A stretch of 64,000 bases of DNA from NCBI GenBank assembly GCA_013400975.1, contig WBMZ01011546.1:40203-104202 (forward strand), in the 5' to 3' direction. Under the pieces are notes generated by a model. That model made no database searches and was not told the DNA's origin. It saw only the letters and a list, made by a program, of their open reading frames with translations. The position numbers and the translations under genes were made by a program. Of the stretch, positions 23,023 through 37,422 are shown piece by piece. Source of the DNA: Atrichornis clamosus (taxonomy: Eukaryota; Chordata; Aves; Passeriformes; Menuridae). Numbering within the stretch: position 1 is the first letter of the stretch; every line of letters starts with the position of its first letter.

Positions 23023-23548
23023 TCATCCCATGGCCCCATGAGAAGTGAAACACTTGGTTTAAGTGGGATCCAGACACCAAGGCTGCAGGTTCAAGATGGA
23101 AAGGGCAGTGAGCAGCCAGGTGCCACTCGTCACTCGGCAGTCATTCGGTCCCTGCCTCCATGTACCCAAGCTGGGGATGAGGAGGCTGTGGAGTGTTGCC
23201 ATACACCAGGAGATGCCTGCAGCCATGTGAGCACACCTGCTTGCCTGGGTGGCCGAACCCCAGTGGCTTCTTTGTGGCATGCCACTGAAAAAGACCTTAC
23301 CCAAGTAGGGCTGTGAAAGAAAACCAGGAGATAATGCTCTTTTGTCTCTTTTCTCTGTAAAGAATGGAAAGGAAAGGTGTTTCACCCCGTAGGAGTAGTT
23401 TATGGGTAAGAGGGAATGTTCTTTTTTCTCGTCCTTTCTCAGACCCCTTTCTACAAGGCTGTGCACCTTTTCAATGTATTATACATTTTAAAAGCTGTGA
23501 AAAAACACAAAGAGGGAGAAAATAATTGAAAAATAACCTCTGCAGCAA
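23023..23548. other. Unique non-coding sequence
   Basis: Nothing recognised. A 135-codon minus-strand frame (23059-23466) has no family resemblance and overlaps a plus-strand frame. Confidence 0.45.
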
Positions 23549-23582
23549 ATTCCCCCCACATTCCCCCCACATTCCCCCCCAC
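23549..23582 (+). repeat. C-rich 11-bp tandem repeat (3 copies)
   Basis: Three units of ATTCCCCCCAC follow one another, the third with one extra C. A partial fourth unit (ATTC) follows. The minus strand carries runs of six to seven G at regular spacing, so a G-quadruplex is possible there. Confidence 0.88.
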
Positions 23583-26500
23583 ATTCTGCACGTTAATGTG
23601 AAAGCATTAAAAAATATTAAAGTAAGGGAAACCCCAAGGAAAGGTTTATACGAAAGCTATATAAAGGATAAATTATGTATCTTCTTCCTTTTTATTATTT
23701 GTGGCAGAAGAATGAGGAACCAGGAATATTTATAAAATTCTCCACCTATCCCTTTGCAGGGCAGGCTGAGTTCTATATCCAACCCCTGCATTTCACTGTC
23801 CAAAGCTCAGGAAATACCCTTTATTCTCTTTACCAGTAAAGAAGATGATTTTAGTACCAAATAAACTATTCCTAGGGTAGGGAGCAGAAAGCAAACCAGC
23901 AGAAAGCCTTTTATGTGAATTTCTGCATCCTAATCTAAACTCTCATATCAGAAGTGATTTTTACCTCCTCTATCAGAAGGTGGGGAGCAGTGAACATCAC
24001 TTTATTTGTGCTCCCAGTTTTCAAGCAAGGTACTGGTTTAGTTTAGATTTGAGACAGCTGGGGAAAGGGTGTCACAAGTCGTGAATAGGTAACTAGCACC
24101 TTTTCTTCACCTCAGTGAGGCCCGGAAGCCCTTGAAGGCATCCCAGAGCACAGGGCTGGGCGGTGCTCCTGCCACTTCTCCCCGTCACTGCCCCGACTGG
24201 AGCACTTGGGTTCTGGTTTTCACAGGTTCACTTGGAAACAGCTGCAGAAACACCAAAATGTGGCATTTCTCATCCAGCCCCACCCTGCACATTGCTCCAC
24301 GCTCACAGTCTGGAGGACACAAAGCCCCAGACTGCCACGATAGCATCAGCTTTGTTAGCCTGGCCAGCCCTCCCAGCCACAAAACAGGAAGACAAATCAG
24401 CCTTGGTTTTCTGGTCACTTCTCTCCCTGGCAATGGGAGAAGTGACACAGGTCCTACATTCATGGTTGTATTGCCAATTGGAACAACAGTGACCTCAGGT
24501 TGTGGGAACCCAGGAGGTGCTCAGTGTTAACCAGTTGCTGGTGGAAATTATCTGCTTCTCCAGGGAGGCTGGCTTCTGGCTCCTTCCCCCTCCGCCTGCC
24601 TGCAGCACCAGCCTGGTGCTCTCTGCAGCTATTAAAGGGCAATTCACAGGTGGGAAATGTCTGACGTGACAGAAGAGGGAAAAGGAGAAAATGGGTAATT
24701 GTAAGGCATTTATAAATAACTCTCCATTTGAAAGTCTTTCCACTTCCAAGTGGCTTTGGCCACTTCTGGCTGACAGGTTGGCTTGTGCTGCAGCTGCATC
24801 CCTGCAGAGGAGATCTTGCTCCTCTGGGAAAGCTTGGCTGGCTTTTCACGACCAGCCCTTCCAGGCATTTCTGTGCTTCATGCAGATGAGGGGAAGAGCA
24901 ACTGTCGTCCCTTCCTCAGCAGCTCATGTTCCTTTTTTATTCTAGATTATTAAAATAAAATGACATTTCCATCAACTGTGGTAATCTGCTTGAGAAACAG
25001 ATGTTTCTTGAAAAAGATGGAAGCAGCTTAAACATCTATGATGGGCTGATTCCTAATTCCCTGATCGAAAGCTGAAATTATCTTCATGTAACTTTGAAGA
25101 GGACATGGTATTTGTCTCTCTGGGCAGGCAGCACTCTGCAATAAGCCCCTGAGCAGGGCTGAGTCTTTAAAAGAATTTATATCCCCTGAGGGAAAATGCC
25201 TCTGGTTTATCTACTACTAAAAAAAAAAAAAAGTCATTTCACAGAATTAATTGATTATGGAAATTTTTCTAAGTATTGAAGATATTAGGTTTGGTGACCA
25301 ACAGGAGCTTACTGCAAATCTTACAAGTCAACTTTCCTGACCTGCTTTTCCTCATTTTTCTGTTGGCTTCTAAGAACATCTGACCAATGTTGGGATCTAA
25401 CTGCAAATGAAAGTGATATGTTGCAGTCTCATTATAATAAAAACACATGTCAAGCTAACACTTTTACCAAAAAAAAAAGGTCCTATATATGTATGGTAGT
25501 TTTAACTATCTCAGGAAAATATCTTTTTGACTTAGATATTATAAATTTATTTTCTTTTGCAAAAATTGTGTGTGTTGCCTCCATCAAACACTGCCGAGCT
25601 TGTTCTCAGCATCGCTTTCTGGCAGCATAAATCCCTGTCTGTGAGGGTTGAATCCCATTTTATCCATCTCCATCACACACATGAAGTGGAATGATCTCTA
25701 GTTATGAAGCTGAACTTAAATAAAAAGAAAGGGCATTGTTGTTTTGTAACCAATTTGAAAACACACGTGCATAATGTGGGAAAAAAGGCTCCTGTGAAAG
25801 AGGATGTATAACAGCCAGATAAGCCTGGATAGCATCTCCTTTTCCCATCTGGATTTATCCCAGTACTGTTTGCATTATCACAGTGAAGGTGATGGAGTTG
25901 CCCAGCTTAGGGGGTCTGGCTTTCTGGCTCGGGACCAGCACAAGCGTTACTCATCCCTTTAAAGGAATTAGGAGAGCCCTCTGTCCCCGGGGATCCTGGT
26001 GGCTGGCTGCCCTGCGGAGCAAGTTGCTGTTATTCCACCATATCTGGAAGTGTCTCAGGTGTGCATTGTGTGATTAATAGCACCTAGAGATGGCTGACAA
26101 TTTTATAATTTTATAATATAAATGGGAAAAACCTTTACTGCCACTTTTTCTTTGTTTTACTGGTGGGACTGATGCTTTTTGACTGGTTACCTGCTCCAGC
26201 TCTGGGCTCATTTGATGGTCCAGGGAGATGGGACCCATCTCTGTCCCCAGTACATCCCCCTCCCTGTGTCCCCCTGGGAATGTCCTGCCACGCTGCCTGC
26301 TCAGCTGCTGCTATGAGAAAATGTTGGGTTGCAGCAGTGTGAGAGCTCCAGGGCTCAGGGGCAGTCAGGCAGGGAAAGAATGCAGGCAGGAGAAATGCAG
26401 GCAAGAGGCCAGGTGGCCTTGCAGGCTGACAGGAGCTGCTTCCTGTTGCCCTGCCAGCACCGAGTGACAGCAGTGCCCTTGGCTTGTCTGCTGGGACAAG

Positions 26501-29149
26501 GGGACCACATTCCCAGGGCTCTGTCAGCAACCCCCAGTGTCTGCCTCCAGAAGAGGTGGTGGAGATCAATTTTATTTCACACTGGTTTACAGTGGGTTGG
26601 TCTTTTTTTCTTCTTTTTTCTCTTCAAGTGCCCATCCTGTACATCCAGCTTCCAGCTGGAAGTGGCAATGGGCTGCAGGATGCTCTCTAGACAGAGGGCT
26701 GCAGTTTAGCACTTCCTCAGAAACCAGCCTACTGTAAACCCATGAGATACTCTCCTCTGCCCTCTGTCCTGGCGTCCCAGAGACTAAACAGAGTCTCAAG
26801 ATCTCCAGAATTATGTCTAGAGCCTTGGCCCTGTGTACCTAAACATCACGGTGGCTGTGTGGGAACGGCACCTGTGGTGCTGCTCCCCTGATCTCCCCAA
26901 GCAGAGTTGCTGCTGCGGTGCAGTGGAGACACTGGGACTTGGCCATCCCCCTCTGAGTGCCCTCTGCCACGCTGGCCATGTGTCTGGGAGGCACTGCTGT
27001 CACCCATCACCTCAACCCACCACAAAGCACCAAGGTAAGGACAGCTGCTAAACATGACGGTCTCTGCAAGTGCTTGCTCTGCACTGAGCAAGCTGTCTCT
27101 TCTAAACTCATCTGGGCAAGAGAGAGACTTTCCTCAGTCCTTCTGTGTCTGAGGCTGCAGTACAAAATCCCACAGGGGACTAACAAATCTTTTTTCCTTC
27201 GTGCTTATAGTGTATTTCTTTGGCCTGAACTTTCCCCATTTAAATGCAGCCCACTGAGTGCTTTAAAAGAAGAAGAAGGAAAAAAAGCCCCATGCAAAAT
27301 ACTTCCCTGCACACGTAGTCCTTCCCCAAAGAGCAGATGAGAGAGAGAGCAAACCACATGTGACAGAGGTTAGTCAAATCACCGAATGCACCGCTGGCAG
27401 GAGCTGAGGCAAAGAGGCAGTGGGGGAACCCCTACAATATTGCTGCCTTAGGAGTTTCAGCTTCCAGGCAAAGATGCTGCTCCTTATTGTGGTACACACA
27501 CAACTTGTTTTTTCTTCTGCTGTTAGTGTCAAGGGAAACCATTTTTGCAGATTATTAAGATACTATTTATTTGCAGAAAGCCCATTTTTAAAATAGCAAT
27601 TAATAATTTTACTAAGCAATCTATAGTCACTTATATTTTGGTTGTTTATCTTGTGCCATACAGGGCTAGCAATTTCCTAACTTGCATGATATTCTGTGCA
27701 AGAGTGTATTTTGGTTTTTGCTGCTGTGTCAGGCTAATGCCACTGTTGCTATGGTAATGGTGATGTTTGAGTCTGCTTTGTCACCTTTGTCCTGCTATTT
27801 TTTTCTTTAAAAACAAATTCATGCTGTGGAGGCCTGGAAAGCCAGCAGAGAGTTTGCTATGGGAGCTCAGCCCTGTCTCTTTTTTATTTATTAGAATAGA
27901 TTATAAAGCAGTGTGGCAATTTCATAGATGAATAAAGCTCAAAGCCAGCAGAGCTCATCAGATCTGCTGAAGCCAACCTCCCATATAAATGTCACTGAGT
28001 TATCCCTGTATGGCAGACCAGACATCCTGTTTGGGAGTACTACAAGGCATCCTGTCTTAATTAGAAGATGCCCATAGCTATCAGTCCTTCATCACCCTGT
28101 GCAGTTTCATCCAAAGTTTTAGAAATTCTTCATTATTTAGATAAAGTCCACCAAATTTTTATCTGTTTCACCATGACCTCCAGCATTTTTTCAAGGTTGA
28201 CTCATTTCCTGTCATTCTACCCCAGGTATCACTCTCAGCACCATGCTTTTACTTCAATTAGCCCACACTAAAATGCATTTTGCTTGTCTGGGTGCAGCAG
28301 GCTGTGTGGTTCAGCAAGCCTTTCTGCTTTGTTTACCCTCCTGCCTTTCTTTGGGTGTTTTATCAGCAGTGATTTCACATTTATTTCCACATCTCTAATG
28401 AAGATGCTCGGGAGTGTCTGTGTGTGGCTCTCTGAAAAGCTCCAGCAGCAGCTTCTGCACCTGAGGATATGTCTGATTTCTTTCCCCACCATCTCACTCT
28501 ACAATGGCATTTTCTCAGTGTGTCAAGGTGTATCAAACAGGAAGCGAGGCACAGGCTCCTCAGCCAGCTCTGTTAGAACTGCTGAGGTTAAGCTATTTTA
28601 AAATGTGGATCTCTAGGGGAGTTTCTGCACACTGTCCTTGACTGCTGGTGGGTGGACAACACCTACACCAGCATTCTCAGCTTGGACTTAACTTACCATA
28701 CCTGTGAAGCAAATTGAGCCTGACCCCTTGTTTATTCCTAGAAAAAAACAAGGACAAATGTTGAAGATCAGCTGGACTGCTCAGCTGCCCCAAGTGCCTG
28801 GCACACACACCTCCCTTCTATGGGAATGAGGCAGCACAGTTGGAGAGGGAAGCAACCCAGAGCTTGGCCTTTAAAGAAGGAATACAGCACATCCACCCCA
28901 TGCCTCCCAGAAACTGTGTGAGCCTGGACTCTGAAAAATTATGAATTTGAATTTTGAGGAAAGGATGGACCCTGGTTCCCCCTCTGGGCAGGAGGAGGGG
29001 GTTTTCCGCAGCGGGCTTGGGGCCTGGCGGCTGTGCCAGCCTGCACACAGCTCCGGGGTGGCTGCAGGCTGCAGTTAGCCTCCAGAGTCACCTCTGCAAA
29101 TAAAAAGGGGTAGGATGGCTTTCTGGCAGAGGGTCAGGGTCCGGGGTAC
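23583..29149. other. Unique non-coding sequence with short simple repeats
   Basis: No gene, RNA or interspersed repeat is identified. It includes an A14 run at 25219-25232 and GC-richer blocks at 24130-24880, 26200-26560 and 26860-27060. Open frames up to 144 codons (26135-26569, minus) lie in the GC-richer blocks, where stop codons are rarer, and other frames are open over the same bases. AT-rich sequence dominates elsewhere. Confidence 0.5.
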
Positions 29150-29570
29150 CCCACCCGTACTACATACCAGTGGTACCGAGCTGATTACAAAAGAGCGTTT
29201 ATCATTCCTGAGCCGTTCACTTGAGGCAAATGAACAACATGGCAATTACCCCAAGGTGCCCAGGGACCATTCGCTGTCTCTGCTGTGCAAATGATACAAC
29301 GAAACTGTTTTGGAAAGCAAAAGAGAAAAGAGACTATTTATGTCCCTCACTATCTCAATGCCTTCTCGCTATCTGCAGGCGGCGTGGCTGCGGAGGCCTT
29401 TGATGTGTGCTCCACGTGCAACAGCGGCATTGGCGGTGCTTGCTTTTATAGCACCAATACAATAATAACTGCAGCAATTTAAGATAGCCTGTAAAGAAAT
29501 CTTGAGCAACTGGCGAAGTCCAGAGATATGGTTACTGTTGCTCTGTGACATTTCGTCCTAATGGGATCAA
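29150..29570. other. Candidate conserved non-coding element
   Basis: About 16 CpGs are retained in 420 bases, including GGCGGCGTGGCTGCGG near 29379 and a perfect CACGTG E-box at 29413-29418. A GCAAATGA octamer-like motif lies near 29287 and a TTATAGCACC motif near 29445. There is no repeat similarity, and the open frames of 60-65 codons on both strands overlap. The mixture of AT-rich motifs and preserved CpGs is what developmental enhancers often look like. The call is by inference, with no alignment. Confidence 0.3.
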
Positions 29571-32500
29571 GGCCATGGTCCACAATCCTCCCTGCCACTT
29601 CCTAAAACACAGTCTGCAGTTTTTAAGCAGTGTTTGTTCCTCAAGGACTCATAAAATCACCTTTTAAGAAGGGGAAAGGCACAAATCATCATGAAGTTCT
29701 GGTTTCCAGTAGTTTCTGGGTTTTCTAAAGCTTTCCTGAGAACTGAAGGAGAACAAGGGTTTCAGCAGAAGTGGCCCCTGCTTTTTCAAGGATGTAGAAA
29801 CCAGACAAGGGTGAAAAATACTGTTAAAAAATCACTCTAAACAATTCCTTATATCACTGCATAAATGCCAAATATATCAACTATGTTTTGTCTTCTCTGT
29901 CACTTCTGAATAAATGCCAGGATCATGAATATCAGAGCTATTAACACTGCAACAGCTTTATTATACTCAGGCCTGCCTGCATCTGAAAATGAAGATCACC
30001 TTTAGGGGAAAAGAGGGGGAAAAAAATCTCATAAAATCCACCAGACTTTAAGAGAAGCTTTTTCCCTAACTCATTTTCAGCTGGAAGAGCCCTCCCCAGC
30101 ACAGGAGATTAGTGGAGAACTCAATTTCTCTACATGATTTGCTGAGTGTACTGAGCACCATCAGCAAGCAGAGCTTTCCAGCCTGCTAAGGTGCATGGGA
30201 CAAGAGAACGTCGTGGAGATGGCCATGCTGGGGGCACATTTCCACCACTCCTGATGCAGCTGGTCACTCACTCCTGACACCAGGTCACACACCCCTCTGA
30301 AATTCCTCCCCAGCCGCCCCTCCCTGTCAAGATGGCTGTGGCTGGAGGACTTTGCCATGCTGCTGGCAGACCACAGAGCCCCAGCTAAGAATCCTTTTCT
30401 TCAGGATGCCTTTGTGCTTGTTTTTCACGTCCAGGAAGGAGTAAGTCACGTTTATTATTTATTTCAGTTATTCCTCCCTTGCAAATCAAACAAAAAAGGT
30501 CAACGGTGTTATTTCACCCTATTTGCTTCCTTAATGTTGAAGTCATCGTCACTGTGGTTTTCCTGGCTCGCAGTGATTGACAGCATACAAAACAACTACC
30601 TGAGAGATAGGCAAGATCTTTCTCCTGGAGGTTAGGTGTGGTGTTGTCTGCTTCCCTCTGCTTTTTGTTTGTGGTATTTATTTATTTTTTCTTTAGTATT
30701 TTTCTTTTCAGAAGGGTAAGGCACTGTTTTGTTCCTTTCTCCCCTTCTCCTCCTTCAAAGATGGACTGAAACTTGACCTTCTGATTGTTCATCGCAGACA
30801 CTCTCAGGAAAGCTCTGAGTGGTAAATGAGGTTCCAAATGCAGGAAGAGATTACTGTATTTTTCTTTTCCTTTTTAAAACCTTGAATAGATGAAAATAGA
30901 TGGTAATCAACAAACCTGTGGCTAGAGGAAAAATCCCTTTAACTCACATTTTACTTCAATTACGTTCAGGACAAAGAAACACATTGCAGCATGTGCATGA
31001 ATAGATGCTTTATTATTCAAAACAACCTTCAAAGAGCATTACGTCCCCTATAGAAAATATGCAATCAGTGTTTAATTCAATGGTAGGATGCAAATTTAAA
31101 TTCCCATAAGGGGAAGACTGTTAATGCCATTTAAATTGGTTGTAAATTACAGATAATACGCTTGAGACCCGAATACAGATTAGGAGAGTGTTGCTTTATG
31201 AATCCAGCCCTACTTTGAACTTACTGAGTATTTATTTATGGACAATAAGACAATGCAGGCTTGTTTACATCTATATAGTCATATCATCTGACACCATACA
31301 TATGCAGAAAAAAACCATTTTGTTTTTAAAATACATAAGCTGTTAACTCCAGTTTGATGGGATTGGTTGTGTGGAGATGCTTTTTGGTTGCAACCATGTC
31401 TGTTCCCCTCTCTGTCTGCTCCAGCATCACGTGCTTCTTTATCTTACGAATTACACAGAAATTAGCCCAAAGGAATTGCCATTTCCCTATTGTATTAACA
31501 GCAGAGGTAAATCCTGGCTGCTTAGTGTAACCTAGCAGCATATGATTGGGACACCAGCCCTTTGCAGGACTTGGAGGCTGCTGCTGCCTTTGCTGGGTTT
31601 GGCATCTTGGTGTTTATACCTTGTGTATAGTGAGTCTGGTGTGTCCCTCCTCATGGCCATGGCTGCCAAGGAAGGAGCCCAGGCTCTCAGCAAGAGTTTT
31701 TAGGGGACTTTTTGTTTCTAGAGAAAGCAAAGTTCTGTGGCTTCATCCTCTGTGCACCAAAATAATCATTAAAAAAACTGATGCACTTTAAGACCAGAGT
31801 GTTTAAAATGAGCTGTGTGTCTCACGTAGCACCACGTCTGTTTGCTGTTACTCTCTGCAGTGTATTTCTTGCCCATTCTTTGTATAAGACAATAACTTGT
31901 AGGACTGATATTTTTTTATTTTGTAAAAAACAACTAACTAGTCATCTGAGAAGCAGCTCTACAAACCACTGATGGTATGAATGAGCCGTTCTGGTATGGA
32001 TCCCATTAAGGCCACTCTAGCAATGTTTTTCTGGGCTGAGTCATGAGAAGCTTTTGGAGCACATTTCTTCAGGTCCAAAGCACATTTTGTATGTCCCCAG
32101 GTATATCAGTATTTCATCAGCACGTTACAAACGGAGTAAAATTATTTTGTGTTGCAAAAGCACCACACTTTGTGGTTAATTTCTTTCAAGGCAGTAGAGT
32201 TTACGTCCCCAGAATCATGGAAATGTGGCCATTACTCTCAAACACTATTTTACAGAGTGGTTTTTACTTTGAATATGTCTGTGTGCGTGGGAGGTTGGAG
32301 AGGCAGAACACACCTCTTTTGATTGTTTCTGAAACTTCTAGCTACATAATGGGAAATGCCTATCTCAGAGTTACTTGAAGTTTACACAACCACTTGCAGA
32401 TTCATCCTAAGCTGACTGCAGAGAGAAAACCATTTACCCACCTTGCTTTCCTCCCACAGTTTTCAGGCCCATCCAGTTCTCTAACACAGATGAAGCACCA

Positions 32501-35500
32501 GAGCATCTTGTGCTTTTCTGTCATTTTAAGGAGCTCTCTGCCAACAGAAATATCTTCTTAAACAGAACATAAAGGCTTTCATCTTAAACTTCTCCTGTGT
32601 GCACTAACCAGCTCACACTGCTGCAGCCCGTACTGGGAGAGGACACGGGTCTTTCCTGGAACTTTCCAAGTCCTCCTGACCCCTGCTGGGATCTGGACAC
32701 CACAAATAGATGCAGTGTAATGGTAATGCTCATGCAGAAAGATAATTTCATTGTAAGCAGGGATGATAACATTTCTCTATTTCTACTTGTTCAGGTGCTC
32801 TTGAAACCTGTTTGTTGCTCTGGGTAAATCGTCATACCGGAAGAAACATATTCTGTAATTTATCTCAAATGACTTCCATGTCTGCTTTAGGGTCACAAAT
32901 TTCCAGAATACAACCCCCAGTCTTACACTCCTGATCTGCTCCATGTATTTCTGAATTCATAACTGCACCTATGCCTACAAGAAAGTGCATGTGGTTTACA
33001 TCAGCCATCAGCAACAGAGAAGCAGGTCTTTTTGACCAGGTTATAAAACCTGTATTAAGTAGCATTAGATGAAGAATAGGCACCCACTGGACTCCACTAA
33101 AACCACTCTGTATGAGATTACCCTTCCCTACTTCCAAGGTTTTTTTCAGTTTCTCTGTTCACATTATGCATTCTTTGAATCGGAGCTGCACTGGTTTTGT
33201 TTAGTGCTCTTTTTCCCCCAAACATAAAAACATACGTACTTTATGGTAATACCATCTTTTGTAATCTGCAGACTTGTGATTCTACTAAAAATATGCTATC
33301 AAGTATATTTGACAAAACCTGTTTTCCATAAAGTGATGTTGATTGGTATTACTAATGCTCTCATCTTTTCATTTCTTTTTATGGATTGCGTCCCAAATCA
33401 GCCTTTCCCTGAACTATGCCTAGGATCAATGCCAAGGTAACCAGTTCAGTGTCTCCTGCATCATTCCCCTGGCTTTCTAAAATATTGGCCCAAAACTTGC
33501 TTTTAAGGCCCTCTTAGTCATCTTCTCATTTGCTTTTTATTCCCTTCTCTCACTCCCATTTTTGCGGGATTTTCCCAGGGCTTAAGGATTTTGTTCAGAA
33601 GACTTCTCTGCTGTTTTTTATGTTACTCTTGGGTGCAAACTACTTAGGACTATATATTTTAAATAGTTACAGATTACGAATAACCACAGGCTAGGATTTC
33701 AGACCTGTATCTGCTATGTAGAGACAAGGCAAAATCTCTCTGATGAAGTTCAGACACCAATCTAGGTTTCATGCTGGACTCTTCCAACACATCCAGTGGG
33801 CCAGTTCAGCCTTTGCTTCCTACTTTTCCTACTGGTTTGTACCAGTTCAACGTGGGCACATACATATTGCTGAACCAGCCTGACATTTATCACTTCCCTT
33901 TCAGTGCTGCCTTCTGGAACCTGACTGTGCTCTGATTGAAGTAATTTTGTTTTTAAATGGCATCATTAGCATTACAAGTAGGGGAATTTTAGGATGCAAC
34001 TTCTGAAATTCCCTGCAAACTCTAAGGGCCTCATTTCCTAGGCTCTTCTGAAGTATGAATAACTTGAACTGTTTCACTAATAAGAAATGCCTATGTGTAT
34101 TTTCACTTCCATGCCCACATCATGGTCAAAAATACACATCACTGCAAGGAGGAAGACAGCAGAGTCTTGTTCCACATATGTGTGCTAACCTTAGCACACA
34201 ATGCACTGGATTCTGCACTGTGTGTCACATTGATTTGCACTGCAGGAGATACCCAGCGCTTTATTGCCTCAAGGTGCCAGAATCACCTTCCCCAAAATCT
34301 GGAAACTTTAATACTATAGTTAGTTAACTGTCTTATTTAATTAAAGCCTCACAGAAGCAAGGCTGATAGACAGACTACTGTGTCACGGTAGGATTGCTCC
34401 CAGACGTGACAGAAATGAGTCCCCTGCTGTCCCTCACCCTGCACACCTACCCCTCTTACCTCCTTTAATCATGCTCTTCCTAGCGTAATTAAAGGAATTT
34501 CCTCCTGAGCCTTGTCAGCTGCAGATATCAATTTGCAGCCTCTGTTTGACCAATGATTTAACATGTCTTCAGAATGGAACTGGGGATATGCCTCCAGCCC
34601 CCTGTGAGTGCTGCTGCTCCATCCTTCTCAGGTCATGCAGGTGTGCCCAGCCTGTCCCCATCTCCTCTCTCACGTACATGCATCCATTGCTGTGGAGCAG
34701 AGTGGAGCATCCCACAGAAAGGCTGGGTGCCAGTGCATATCCCACAGATGGAACAGACTGGAGCAGGATGGGTCAGGGAGGGCTTAAAGAAGAGCCTAAA
34801 GCGTCCCTGGGTGCAGCACCTGGTAGCCTGTTTCACTGTGCACAGGGCTGTCTAGTGTTTATGGCTTTGTACAGAAAGCCAAGTTCGCTCTTCCAATTCC
34901 TGTATAAAATAAGTGATAACATATCAAGCAGCTAATGCCAAGAGACTTTGGGCTGTATTCATAAATGCTTCACTGAATCTGTAAAGACACAATAAATTAT
35001 TTCTTCAGATGTATCTTCATTTACCTTTTCCAGGCAAATGGGAAAAGGACAATCAATTTTTCTTTTTGAAATGTCAGAAATCCTAAACTTATGAAATTTC
35101 CTGACAGTCCCTACATTTGCAGTGGGATTTTATGAGGTTGTATCAGTTGACCTTCCCCCTTTCAGAGTTCAAGCAAGTTGAATAAAAGGAATTGTAATAA
35201 ATATAGCCACAGACGGATTTAAGCACATTTTGTAATCCAGAAAATGGAACTTATTTTAAAGGCAGTTCCTTCTGAATTTTCAGTGAAGGAATTGATAGTG
35301 TTTCCCATTGAAATGGAAATTAAATTGAGTTCAGAGGGACAAAGTTTTGTTCTATAAAAGCCTCTGATTCTGAGCCACCATCTTAACAAAGCTTTAGTGA
35401 TAACAGGAAACGTTTGTTTGTTTGTTTTCTATTAAGAGCAGGGATTTAAGGAAGAAGGAGGGAAGGTGGTGGTGGTACTGCCCTAATGACCAAAGGCCGG

Positions 35501-37422
35501 CAATTCACGCTGGCCGTCACCCCTCAGTGCTACAGCCAAGTGCAACTCAGAGCAGACTGTGTGGCCATTCATCATATCAAAGCAAGGACATTTGTCTTCA
35601 ATGTCCTTTGGTTTTGAAGCGCCTTCCTTCTGTCCTTGGTCTGCATTTTTCTCCTGGAAGGCATTTCCCCCTCGGTCGCTTTGACATACCCTCCATGCAT
35701 AAGGAGAATCCTTCAGATTTTGCAAAGCCCATCTTTCCCTTTTCTTTAAATTTCTCTTGAAAACTTTCCTTAGCCACCATACCTAAAAATCTCTCCCATC
35801 TGGGGCTCGCTAGGCAAATACAAGCAGTGACTTCTGCGTTTCTGCAAACCCTCTTCCTTTTATTGTTACCTCACCTTCCCAATCCAGCTGTAAGCTGATT
35901 TTGCCCACCCCTTGCACCATGAAAACATGCAGATCTCATGGCAAGGGGTCTCTCCTTTTCACAACCCACTTGCAAGATGCCCTGCACAGAGCCTTAACTA
36001 TCAGGTCCTCTAGCTGGAGGCACTGAGCTCACTGGGAATTTGCACTGCTCCTGTTACGGAACAAGAGCAAGTGACCTGGCAGTATGTCATGCCCCTCCAC
36101 TTTCTGCAGGCAAGCTCTCAGCAAACAAACAGTAAATATCCACCTTTTTTGCAAAGTTCTGTTGCTGCTAATCTTGCTCACAAATCCCACTTTGTGTTTT
36201 TGTTGTTATTTGCAAAACACTAGGTTCTTCACGGAAAAGCCAAGACTTGGGCACTGAGGTGAGTCCAAGCAGGCTGTCACCAGGCCACCCCTTTCAGATG
36301 TCCCTCTGAGGAAGGTACAACTCCAGCTGCCTACCCGTATTTCAATGAAAATCTATAGGCCAGAACACTTTTAGGCATCTCTGACAGCAATACTCTGTGC
36401 CAGTAAATAAATCCTAGTTTATAAAACTGACTCATCTGTACGAGGAAGAAGGAAGCCATTTTCCCACTGTGTTTCATCCCTGTCCCTAAATATGCAACAC
36501 ACACCACATATGTGGAGGTGAGACCTCAGTGATAAATTGCAGAGCAATGTGCTACATGAATCTGTATTGCAGCCCCAACAGCTTCCCCTACTCTCTGACT
36601 TTTATCCCATCTCTCAGGATTTAATCTAACATTTCTCTGAACAGCCACCATGTAAAAACAGAAAACTAAACCAGAAAGGTCACCATCACCTAAAAAATCC
36701 AACCCAGTCACCTGTTAGAGGGGGTTTTTTCCTTCATGCACACAAGAATTACCACAGAACACTACATGGCCAGGTGGTGAGATGAACAAGATGTAGTGCT
36801 GGACCAGTTACCAGTTTCTTTATACCACGTAACATCACTGTGACCCTCAGGCTTTTATCCTGCAGCCATACAGAGAAACACAAACAGGGAGCAAAGAACG
36901 GCTGTTTGGACGTGGCAGCCTTTCACCACAAGCGTGGCGCAAGATGGGAAAGCAGAGAATCAGACTGTGCAATGTTCAAATTTAATCTTCTGGGGAGAGA
37001 AATGAAAGGGCCGTGGCACTGGGAAAGAGAGCTTTCCTGTTTCCTAGTGACACTCCATTTAGATCTGGAAGAGCTCCCAGAAAGGACTTTAAGTATGAGA
37101 GACCTTTGTTTTTGAAAACACAATTTTGGCTCTTTCCAGAGGGGTTTTATGGTTTTCTGTGGGCATGAATAACTGGATTCGTGACAAGTCTTTTTCTATC
37201 CTTTACCAGCAAAAGGATACAGAAGCTGTCACAGTACTTTTAAGCTTCCAAGCCCACATTGCTCATTTTTCCCTAATATGTTTGATCAATGTAGCATCAC
37301 CATTATCTGGTGTATACATATTTTCTTTACATTAACGTAGTAGAACCTATGTAATTTGCTTGTATGAAGTCAAATTGTTTTGGGGGTTTTTTGTTCTCTT
37401 ACAGGGAGCTCTTTTACCTCCT
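29571..37422. other. Unique non-coding sequence, no gene seen
   Basis: This is a long single-copy stretch, mostly AT-rich, with no recognised exon, RNA gene or interspersed element. Low-complexity pieces include a T-rich segment near 30660-30720 and a GTTTGTTTGTTTG run near 35413. Open frames reach only about 130 codons. It is consistent with intron or intergenic DNA. Confidence 0.55.
37418..37422. repeat. Left target-site duplication CTCCT of the LTR
   Basis: Five bases immediately before the LTR start are identical to the five immediately after its end. An exact match at both edges fixes the insertion boundaries and supports integrase-mediated insertion. Confidence 0.85.

Noticed and set aside
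22572..23039. 155-codon minus-strand open frame
   Set aside because: It overlaps the CR1 copy at 22697-23022 in antisense and has no other support.
26135..26569. 144-codon minus-strand open frame
   Set aside because: GC-rich block with competing plus-strand frames of 79-126 codons. No recognisable family or splice context.
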